This document shows, in pieces, positions 36,101-47,600 of a stretch of 64,000 nt of DNA. The notes under the pieces are model-generated. The model had not been told where the DNA came from, ran no database searches, and saw nothing but the letters and a program-made list of their open reading frames with translations. Position numbers and translations under genes: made by a program. Source of the stretch: Progne subis subis (lineage: Eukaryota; Chordata; Aves; Passeriformes; Hirundinidae); assembly GCA_022316685.1 (NCBI GenBank), contig JAKJHU010000140.1, forward strand, positions 620,001 through 684,000, in the 5' to 3' direction. The first letter of the stretch is position 1; each line of letters opens with the position of its first letter.

Positions 36101-39100
36101 GTCAGAGAGAGACAACATAGAGGAGTCAGAGAATGAAGCACATGGGAACAGCCGGAAGACAAATGAAAGCGAGAGTGATCAGTCAGAAATACAGGGAGAG
36201 GTCTCTCCAGGAGGGAAGGGGACCACTTATATTGAACAAGTCTATGAGGAATTTGGAGAGGTAAGAAAACAAGAACCTTGATTGCTGCCTGTTCCTGTTA
36301 AAATGTATCTGTTCATAGTATTTGTCGTTCAGCCTTTTAGCTGTGTGGCAGGTAACAGCCAACTTTATGAGTGCCGGTGTTTTACCGATGAAGCAAAGCA
36401 CAGTTCTCTGCTAAATTACATGGTGTTATCATAATAATTCTGCATTATGAACAGCAGCTTTGCTACTGTGATTTGGTGTGTTTTCAGCATCAGTGATTAA
36501 CCAGTTATTGCATTAAAGATATGCACAGCACTGGCACATTCGTGGAGCCAGCAGGAGAGGGGATTATTATCCTGGGCATGTGTCCTGGCCAATTAGGGTA
36601 CTCAGTCAGTCTTTGTGTGATACAAAATATGACACTTCCCTTTTTTTATTATGCATGGAACATACTCTTTTTTTGTGTCTGAATGGAGCATTTGAGCCAC
36701 TTGATTGCTAAATGCCAGTTACTTATCTGAAAGCCATTTCTCATGACATTTAACAGCAGGAGGATGCATTTCTGTTCCACATAAGAGCCTCACTAGCTGG
36801 ATGTCACTGTGGCTCCTCTGAGGAAGGCAGTGGTAGAGGGCTGGGGCAGCCAAGTGTGCTGTGTGAGAATCAGTCTGAGCAGGCAGCAGAGGAGCTCTGC
36901 TCTGAGCTCTCGCTTGCCTGCTGCCTTGAACAAGGGAGCTGATGTCTTGGTGCTTCAGAGAAATGCACTGCTGGAAAGCTGTTTTTTCCTTAGTCACAGA
37001 ATCGTACAACTATTTACATTGGAAAATACCCTTAAGATCAAGTCCAATTATTAGCTCAGCATGGCCAAGTCCACCACTATACCATGTCCCTCAGCACCAC
37101 ATCTACATGGCTTTTAAGTACTTCCAGGGATGGTGACTCCATCACCATCTGTTCCAGGCCTGTTCCAAAGCTAGACAATCCTTTTAGTGAAGAATTTTTT
37201 GCTAATATATATAATATAATATATATATATTATATATATTATATATTTTTATATATATATAATATTTATTATATATATTATATATATTTATTTGAGAGAG
37301 AGAGAGAGAGAGAGAGAGAAAAATAAAAAAAAAGTTTTGCTAAAAACCTCTGGAATAACTTGAGGCCACTTCCTCTTCTCCTATCATTTGTTACCTGGAG
37401 AAGATGCCAACACTCACCTCTCTGCAACTTCCTTTCAGGTAGTTCTAGAGTGTGATAAGGTCTTCCCTCAGTCTTATTTTCTTCAGGCTAAACCACCCAA
37501 GTTCCCTTAGCTGCCCTTACAGGACTTGTGCTCCAGACCCTTCACCAGACTCTTATGCTTTTCTTTCAATGTTTTCCTGAAAGTGTACTACTAATACCAA
37601 TGAAAAAATATAGTCAAATATATCCTAATTACACCTAGCTTCTCTTTAGTGCATTTTTTCCCTCAAATCCCCTTACAGACAGGCAAATGGGAACTGGGTT
37701 CAATCAGGAGATTTTGAACATAGATGAGTAGCAGCAGCAAAATGAAAGCAGACTTAACTTCTATCAGCTGCTTATTCTAAAATGACCTTTCTTTACATGA
37801 CAAACCTGTCCTAGATGTGGTAGTAAGGCAGGCTGATAATTTGGTGTTTGAGCAAACCTTATAGGCTACACTGATGTGTGTATGTGGGTGTGTGTGAGAG
37901 AAAGAGAGATCTCTGCAATTCTACATTAAAATAAGAAAAAAATGCACTACAAATCAAGTAAAAAGACTGCACTTCCATCGGAGAGTGACACTTCATGTGG
38001 CATTATATAAGGCTCTCTGTAGTGTGTGTGCTCAGGCACAGGAAGCATGCATTGGGCTTCCAGAAAGAATTCCCTTGTGACCTTGCCAGTGGGTGTTTTG
38101 TAAGATTTCTTCAAGAGGTGGGGCTGTCATTGCCTGGGCCACACAGGTAGGATTAGTTGTTGAGTTTGAACTCACTGGTGAAAGGAACATAGGGAAAAAA
38201 ATTGTGCAATGATGTAGCTCCCCTTGGTGGAAATGTCTCAAGGTAAACACGTGCCAATACTAATGTCACATCTTAAACTGAAACTGCCTTCACCTGTGTC
38301 TGAATTTCAGATGTGGTAGGACAAAGGTCAAAAACTGACACTGTTAAATTTTCAGCTTAGCTCTGAGGGCTCATTTTAAAGGTGTGTATGTGGCTAGGTG
38401 CTCTTGGAAGGTGTTGGTGCATTTGGCACTCCAGTTTTGCCTTGTTTGCAGTTGGAATGTGAAGGCAGAGACAGGTGTCAGAAGAACTTTGAGATTGCAA
38501 AAGCTGGCCTAGAGCACAAAATAGACACTTCAATAGGTAGATTGATAAGAGGGAAAAAAAATCCAAGCTTGTAGTTTTAAGAGTTAAAAAAAGGTTTATT
38601 GAGGTTGTTCACATGTTCTTGCACCTTCTCTTTCTGTTTATGTCCATCCTGTGTGCAGTGATTCATTCTGAGTATCACTTTGTCCAGCAATTTCAACATG
38701 GCATTAATTTATATTGACAGTACAGGCACACTTGAGAACTTGGAAAAACAATGAGAGTTCTGACAGACCCATGTGCATTGTAAGCCCTAGGTGATGCTAT
38801 GGTGTTCCATTCCTCCTTGGAAGTTCAAGGTGTGTGTTGCATCAGACTGTCAAAAGGAGAACGGTATAAAAATGGAAAAGCAATTACAGTGACAGAGCTT
38901 TGTTGTTCCTCAGTTTGAAATTCCCTCAGCTTGCAAATCCTGTAGGACTGATAAACTTGCTGTGACTGTAGGGCTGATTGGGAGCCAACATGGTGGCAGT
39001 GCTCAGGTGGTGAAAAAGACTATTTAGTGATTTATACCACCTGGAAATCCTGTTGTGCTGTGCTATGCCTTCTCCCAAACCAAAGTCCATTCCAAAAGTG

Positions 39101-42100
39101 AAACTGTGCCCTTTTCTCATAAAAAATCTCTTGCCTAAAATCAGTAGAAAGCTTAAGTGTTCTATTTCACTGTTAAATTATGATGCCTAGGATGCATTAA
39201 AATGGCATTTTTGTTTGAAAATTTAATTTACCTTTTCTAGTGATGTGAAAGACTCATTCCTCCATGTTGCACCTCTCATCGACCCACTGAATGCATAGGA
39301 ACAACACAGGGCTGAAATCACAGCATAATCCTTGGCTTTTTATACCTACACTTCTGCTGCAAAGGGCTCTGAGCAGCATTGGCAGGTGCTGGAGTTTTTG
39401 TGCCTCTCACCTGGCAGTGGGGCACTTGCCATTTTGACATACCAGTTTGTCTTGTCTAGAAGTTGGAGGACTGCTTCTATTCTCTGTCAATTACTTGTTT
39501 ACCTCCTACATTTTTCTACGTATCTCGTAGTGAATCTTACAATCTCTCATTTGCTGAGAATAGGATTGAGAGGAGCTTCTTCTGTGCATTCACCAGGCCA
39601 CAGGGATGCTGTATCAGCTCTGGGCATGTCCAGCATCCTGAGGGCCTGCAGTGCAGAGTCCCCTTGGTTAATGTTGGTCCATGCTGGCCCATCACAACCC
39701 TGAGGTGTGTGGAGGCAGTGGCTCAGGAAGGAGCAACGCAGAGCTGTGCTCCCCGCCTCATGCCAGCCTTCACAGACACACAGGACTTTCTGTACCACTA
39801 ACTTGGTTGCTTTGGGGATTCACTTCTACTGAGACATGTCTCTGTGCAGTGGTATAGGTGAGCATTCACCCTTGTGCCGGGGCCTGGTGTGCATGGGTGA
39901 GCTTGGACCCCCAGAGAAACACACCCACAAGGAATGGTTTTCCTGCTTGTGCCCTGAAGTGCCCTTTGCCTTTGCAGACAGGGGAGTCGTCTCAGACAGA
40001 AACGGTCTCTGAGGAGAACAAGAGCCTGATGTGGATCCTGCTGAAGCAGCTGCGGCCTGGCATGGACTTGTCACGGGTGGTGCTGCCCACCTTCATCCTG
40101 GAGCCACGCTCGTTCCTTAACAAACTCTCCGACTACTACTACCATGCTGACCTGCTCTCCCAGTAAGCAGCACACAGGGTGGGCCTGACCCAGGCACTTT
40201 TCCTCTGTTTGTGAAAATACCTCTTTGTGTGCCAGAAAGGCTCCTAAGGTAATACCAAGGTCACTGGCTGCAACATAGGTCAATCCAGGCACCAGCTGCA
40301 GTGACTTTTTACAGATAGACTGCTGCCTGTGAGGGGCAAGGAAGGAAAAGTTAAACTCCAGACAAACCCACCTTTGCATATGGACGTGTTTGCCACTGTT
40401 GGCTGGAGCTGATGGGAATTCAGCCCATGCCTTGGAGTTTTGCACAACAGAGCTGTGCCACCTCCTGGTGTATTCGTGTACGCAAGGGAATAGGACAGAG
40501 AGCAACCAAAATTGTCAAGCACTTCTGTTCCTCAAAGCAATATAATTACAATGGTTGATTAACAAATAAGAAACATCTTTTAAAACCATTGATGAGAGAG
40601 GCCTGTTGGGAGCAGCAGAATAGAAAATAAGAAATGTTCTGCTTCCAGATAGGACCTGCCTTCTGTATGAGATTGTAAAGCCAGGATGTGCAATATTCTA
40701 ATAGCAGCACTACTTACTCATTTTCATTCCACTTTGTCTGGGTAATTACAGAATCATGGTATTTTCAAGTCTTGTTTGTGGTATTTGTACCATCTGAAGT
40801 TAAAGAAATAGCTCTCCTCAGTGCTGATATGTAAGAAGACTTCAAGAGGTTTGGAGGTTTGGATAAAAAATTGTTAAATTTGTGGTTTGGGTGGTCCTTC
40901 TAAATGAATTTTGTCATAATTTACTCAAGTTGTTTTTCAAATCTGACTAAATGGTTGGAAATACCAGGAATGCCTTTGGTTTGGTTTACTTCCTGCTTCA
41001 TCTTTAACCGTTGTTAGGAGGTGCAGGCTTAGATGACTTTTTGAAGTTCCTTCCAACCTGAATTATTGCATGAAATCTCTAAGTATTGATAGAGTTCATC
41101 AGCTTTAAAGATTTGTTATGAAAGAGAGAAACAAAGAAAAAGAGACAAAAAAATCTTTGATTTTGATGACACAGGTCTGTTTTTTATGAATCACACTGTT
41201 CTACTAGCTGTGACTCAGTGCTAGCGTGAGTGGCAATCCCACATTAGCCTACTCCAATGTCCAATCAAACCTGATGCACTCCAGAAATTTTATTGGTGTT
41301 TTTGCAGAAACGCAGGGCAAGGGGTGCCACTTTTTAACAGTTTGTGTTGAGTGACATACGTTACAGAAAAAATATATATGTCTGCTGGGAGACACCTTTT
41401 TCATTGGCAGCAGCACAGAAATTACTTCCCTTTAGTTGTGGGGAAATAGATTGACACTGATGTTACTATACTGGTAAGAAACTAATGTGATGTGTGACCA
41501 GTATAAAGAACATTTTATGTTCTGTTCTTCAGGGCCGTCCTTGAAGATGATCCCTACACCCGAATGAAGCAAGTTTTGAGGTGGTATCTGTCCGGCTTCT
41601 ATAAGAAGCCAAAGGTAAAATGAGGCATTAAATTGGGGTTGTAATGGGCATTGAAATCTTCTGCTATGGTTTTGTTTGATTTCTCTATTGCCTCTCCATT
41701 GAGACTTTATCTCTGATATTGTTCCAAAGACTTTGACCATTACTTTTAAGACTGGGGTTGCCTTTGGTTTCAGAGTAGACAACGAATGCAGAGTAGTGGC
41801 AATCAACCTCAGAGCCTTTGCACTGGACAGTTAGAAAGTAAAACTGGTCATCAACAAGTAACATGCCCTGGGATGCAAGGTTTTCCCCTTTGCTACAAGC
41901 AGGTCTCTTTTCTCTTTTCAGGCCAATTAGTACCACTGTGCCATGTCTCCACATCAGTATGCCCTTGCAGTATATAGTAGCAGCAATAATAAAGTTTGAT
42001 CATCTTGTAAGGCTTTGATTGGACAGTATTAAATATTAAATCAGTGAGAATAGTAGATTAATGCATGGCTCAGATGAAAAGATTATATTAGGTTAGATTG

Positions 42101-44642
42101 GATCAGATGGATATGTATTTAGGTCTTCAGTTTTTGTTCTTGTGATTGATTTTGTTTAAAACATCAGAGAAAAAAAATACGGTATTGTTTTGTGGCCATC
42201 TGTAGCATTGGACTGCAAATCTTTATTTGTAGCAGGTTTTGATTACTTGGTTTTTCAGGGGATAAAAAAGCCATACAACCCTATTCTGGGAGAGACATTC
42301 CGCTGCTGTTGGTTTCACCCTCAGACGAACAGTCACACATTTTACATAGCAGAACAGGTAAGTTAGTGTTTGGATGCTCAGGTGTTGCAAACACCAACCT
42401 GCTTGCACCTCCATGCATAGAAACATGCTACTCATCTCACCCTAGAAGAGGAACCTGGAGCTCTGTTTAAACAGGCAGAGAAGAACATGGAATAAACTGG
42501 CTTCTGATCTTATTTCTTTGCAGATTTACAGAAATTATGTGAGACGTGGTGGGCACTCAAGACTATAAGAGCAGGTGTCCCATATATAATATCAGCTTCT
42601 TCAATAAACACCTTTTCCATGGGATTCTGCCCAACTGTTTTCTTACTGTTAATAAAATGGGGTTTGTGTTGTCTCTGTCAAAAGGGGCATAAAACACACA
42701 ACCTTCCATCTTTTATTTCTAAACTTTCTACGATGATTTTAATAGGAGTGAATTGAGGGCTTATCTCCATGTCTTTGTGATTAAATGAAGGACAGAGCTC
42801 ATAAGTTAACTGGCCTGACAAAGTGGATTTCGAGATTTACAGTGTTAATAAAAGGTCTGAGAACTGTGTGGTCCTTGGTAAAGGGACTCCCAGTTTCACA
42901 TACATTTTTCTCCTATTTATTCAGATAATTTTAGCTTTGTTAAAATTTTATTTCAACCACTGCATGCACGTCATGGAGGTTATTCAAATGCTGCACTAAA
43001 GTTCTGCAGTGTTCATTTATTCTCTTGAAAACCTTACATTCTACCTATTGGCCTGAAAGTGATCTCATGGGCACAAGCTCAAGAAAATACAGCACGGGAG
43101 AGGAAGATTAGATGTATAATGTTCTCATACATAATGGTGTTTCCCCCTTTAGTGTGCACACACACACCACACACACCCCCCCCCCCCCGCCCCCGACACC
43201 CCACCTCCTCTGCTTGGCCTGTGCAGACTGCTCTAAATGACCCCTGCCTGTTTTTATCCTAGGTGTCCCATCACCCACCAGTGTCAGCTTTTCACGTCAG
43301 CAATAGGAAGGATGGATTCTGCATTTCTGGAAGCATTCTAGCTAGGTCCAAATTTTATGGTAAGGCATTAAGTCTAGGCTTCTCCCAGGTAACGTTGTGG
43401 CATCAGTTTTGGTTTGTTTTTCAATCATCCCTGAGTGTTGAGAGTTAAGAACAAAGAAATGGTTGACAAATCTATCACTGGGATAGCCTATTTCCTTGTC
43501 TTTACTCTCCTGGGTCTTCCCCATTTCCACCATTTCAATGTGACACCACTCTGTTGTTAAAAGAAATAAAAAATCAGATAGAAAGATTGAGAGCTTTAAA
43601 AATCTGTTTTTCAGAAGGCAAAGGCTCAGGATAATGTATGGGACCATCAGCATGCACTGTATGTGCTCGTGGATGAGCACATGTTACAGCTCTCTGGCAC
43701 CCAGCCAACAAACACAAAAGTCTCTGAACAGATTTGGACCTTTATCTGGCTCACAGACTCCTGAGGGTTGAACATCAGAGCTTCAAAATGTCCTCCAGTC
43801 ATTTAATATATGGAAACAGCACAGCTCCAGGCTCTGAAACACTGTTGCTATATGAAATCAGGCTTTTTTTTTAGACAAATATTTTTTAATTACTATCCTC
43901 TGCTGAATGTGTTTGCTGAAACACTTCTAAATAGTCTTTGCTGTCCTTTGGCAATTTCTTTCATTGTTTGGAATCATCCACAATCAGGAAAGTTGTGAGA
44001 ACTGGAGGACCTGAGAAACGTCTACAGTCCCACTAGTGACCTGTTTAATCTACTGCTCTTTCTGTGCATGATTTGCAGGGTCCTGAATTATGTACATTTC
44101 ATATCTCTCACTATTCCATTAGTGACCTACATTTAAATGGAAACGCTTTTTCTAAAGTAGGAGGAGGGACAAAGTATAACAAGAATTTTTTAATGTGTAT
44201 GTTTTTTAAATTCTAGGCAACTCACTTTCTGCGCTGTTGGATGGGAAAGCAAAGCTTATGTTTCTAAGCAGAGGGGAAGAATATGTAATCACTATGCCAT
44301 ACGCCCACTGTAAAGGTAAGGTATGACTCTTCAAATAGGAAGCAAACAAAGTAACAAAATGTTTCTTACTGACTAACTTTGCAGTGGCTCTATCCTCTCA
44401 AGCAGCTGACACCCCAGGGCCTGATAACTCTAGAGAGCTCCCCAGGAGTCACAGCATTCAGCAGGAGATCTTCAGTAATCCTCACTGAACTCTTTCTGGT
44501 TTACCTGTGCACAGCGCAGGAGACAATTAGGCCCATCAGAGGGCCTAATTAATTTCACACTATGCAAAAAAATAAAAGACTGCATATATGCACTGCAGAT
44601 AAGATGAAAAGAACAAGACTACATTTATGAGCTTCTTAGGAG

Positions 44643-44699
<57 letters not shown>

Positions 44700-47600
44700 A
44701 ACACTGAAATTGCTTGATTTATTTTCTGGCTTTTTGAGGATAAAGGAAATTCCTGACTTCTCTTGCCATTTCTTTGTTATTCTAATCATTTTATTTCTCA
44801 GAGTATGAACTGCCACAGTGAAGCTGGCACCTGCTGCTGTGTGGCTTTGCTCTATGGAGCCACTGTGTGCTGAGGCTGGGGCATGGCTGCTGATTCACTG
44901 CTCCTCAGGAAGCTCTGTCTGCATAATTTCCGCTACAGAGTTAAAAGCAGCAGTTGAATCCAGTTTTGGGGGTTGAAATATTTTTTAATTTGGCAGACTG
45001 ACTTCTAAGTTTATATTTAGAAGGGCTTGGGTACCTGAAAACAGTAACCTCCTAATATCATGCCCCCTGTGAAGTATTCCTGTGCACAAATCTTCTTCTT
45101 ACCAATTTTTCTTTTTCTGCAAAAGACATCTTCAGCAAATGGTAAACATATATTAGAAGTTCCCTACATGTCCCCTAGTCTCCCAGGTTCTGGTTAATCC
45201 CATTACAGCTTCTCTCATCTTCAGTCACCCTGAGAGGACTGACTGGGTCTGTTTAAGCACTAGTATGAGTGAGGTTGCTGGGCACAACTTTATTTTTCCT
45301 GTCGTAGTTTCAGCTTGCCATAGGTGCACATGTGAGTCAAGCTATTTCCTAGCTGGTATTACAAATGGAGAATATGGACTGGGGGGGGGGGGGATTCTTC
45401 CTGCTTACAGTAAACAGCCATTTCCTAGAAACCTCCAGTTTTGTCTTTTCAGAACTTTAAGCCAAGTGGTGAATTTCACAGTGTGTCAGCAAGAGCCAGG
45501 TTGACTTGAGAAAGCAAGTTGCTTCCACTGGGGCCTCTCTTAAGCCTCTTTTTTCCTTTCAGGACTTTTATACGGTACCATGACAATGGAGCTTGGAGGG
45601 AAAGTTACCATTGACTGTGAGAAAACTAACCACAGGGCAGAACTGGAATTCAAGCTAAAGGTAAGATACCTTGTGGTCCCATTTTGAGTGGGTCTCTGGC
45701 TTACCCCTGTGCCCTAGGCAGGGTTTGACCACACACGCCAGATCATTTCTGTACCAGCAATATATAAGCACCAGAGCAGAGAGAAGTGAGCACTCTGATT
45801 GGAGAGAAGGTGTCACCTTGCTGTCGGTTTTGCCTCGTGCAACTCAAGTTGACCCCAGGAAGCCTTAGTTTTATATGTTTTTTTTCCCTGCAGCTGGCTA
45901 CTGGCCAAATTTTGTCCTGAAAGTTTGGCAACAACAGTGTGGCTTCTGTTTAGGCAGGGATAATTAGTTTTGCTTGCAAAATACAGCGAGTGTATGAAGA
46001 ACTTGGGGGCAAGTTAGGACGTGAATCTTTGGGGCTCTCTCCAGTAGCCATCACAGCTGTACTCTTATCTTGCAGGTGTTATGGTGAGCTCCACCTTGTG
46101 TTTCTCAGGGCTACGGGACCTTGCCCTGATGGCAGGGTGAGATCCTGTTGTCAGGCAGGTAATTCTGAATGGCTGTCACAATGGCAAGTCTTGCACTGAC
46201 TTATTCGTGTAGCTAGTCCTGTCCCTGGAAAGCCTGGGGATGCAAATTTATGGTATGCAGACAAAATGGAGACATATTTGAGCATTCCTGTTACTACATG
46301 GGTTAAAATTTAGGAGGGAAAGTGATAACCTGTAACTTTTTTAGGGCAGTTAACTTGCTTTTTAAGGAGCATCCATTTCTCTTCTGCTCCAGCAAGCAGT
46401 TTCTTGCCTGAGCATAAAATGAAAGAACTGAGAGACTGCAGGACTTTGGAGTTGCAGCCTTAGCCAACATAAATGTGAGAGATCACTGGAGTTAGGGGTC
46501 TTTTATTTAGCCCTTTATATTAGGGAGGTTTTTGATGCCATAGGTATTGAAACTAATGAAGATGGAGTTGAATACCTATGGGTAAGAATTAAGGGGAAAG
46601 CCAACAAGGCTGACATCGTACTGGGAGTCTGTTACCATCCATCCAACCAGGAGGAAGAGGTGGACAACTTATTCTATAAGCAACAGGAGAATATTTCAGG
46701 ATCATCAGCCCCTGTTCTTGTAGGCAACTTCAACCTACCAGACATCTCCTGGGAACTTAATACAGCAGAAAAGAGGCAGTCCAGGAAGTTTTTAGAGTGT
46801 GTGGAGGATAACTTTTTGTCGCAGCTGGTGAGCAAGCCCACTAGGGGAGGGACTATGCTACGTCAGTTGTTCGCAAATAGAGAAGGGCTGGTGGGAGATG
46901 TGGTGGTTGGAGGCCACTTGGTGCACAGTGAAATTATAGAGTTCTCTATATTTGGAGGAAAATCAGGAAAAACATCATTAAGACTTTTACACTGGACTTC
47001 TGGAGGGCAGATTTTGGCCCATTTAGGAAACTTATTCAGAGAGCTCCTTGGGAAGCAGCCCTTAAAAACAAAGGAGTCAAGGAAAACAGAGATCTTGAGG
47101 GCACAGGAACAGGCTGTCCCTGTGTGCCAAAAGATTAGTCAATGAGTGTAGTGGTTTTAATGTTTACTAGAATTATTTATTCTTTTTTTTCTACTGTAAG
47201 ATATGATTAGGAGAGAAGCAATGCAGGCTCAAATTTAAGGGATATAAAGACAGGTATATTAACACATAACAAAAAAACCCCAAGAATCAAATTAAACCTT
47301 CAAAATACCCTTCCCTTCCCTTACAAACTGTTAACTTTCTTACAAACAATGCAAACAGGCAAAACTTAGAACTCTAGGTCAGTACTACTTATAAAATAGT
47401 CTTTTATTCAGTCTTTTAAGAGAGAGAAGTTTTTCCTTGTTTGTTCTGGTAACTTTTCACAAGAGGAACAGTCTGCTTGTGGCCTCTACCTCTCACAAAA
47501 GCAGCCTGCCCAGGAAATTCTGCAGTTGTGGACCTCCTATATCACATAGTCCTTTCCAGTGACTACATATAGGCTGTAGACTTTCACATATTGAGGTGTC

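Larger units (their letters stand above)
36261..39977 (+). other. OSBPL5: Intron 7
   Basis: 3,717 bp containing the minus-strand CR1 with an embedded AT/GA microsatellite (36995-37556). The rest is unremarkable AT-rich sequence with a TG-rich patch near 37875-37895. Confidence 0.8.

Noticed and set aside
37084..37326. Ile/Tyr- and Glu/Arg-rich peptide
   Set aside because: It is a translation of the TA and GA microsatellite within the antisense CR1.
46660..47145. A possible host gene encoding an endonuclease-like protein
   Set aside because: It is the CR1 ORF2 endonuclease remnant, continuous in frame with the reverse-transcriptase remnant once the nested insertion is removed.
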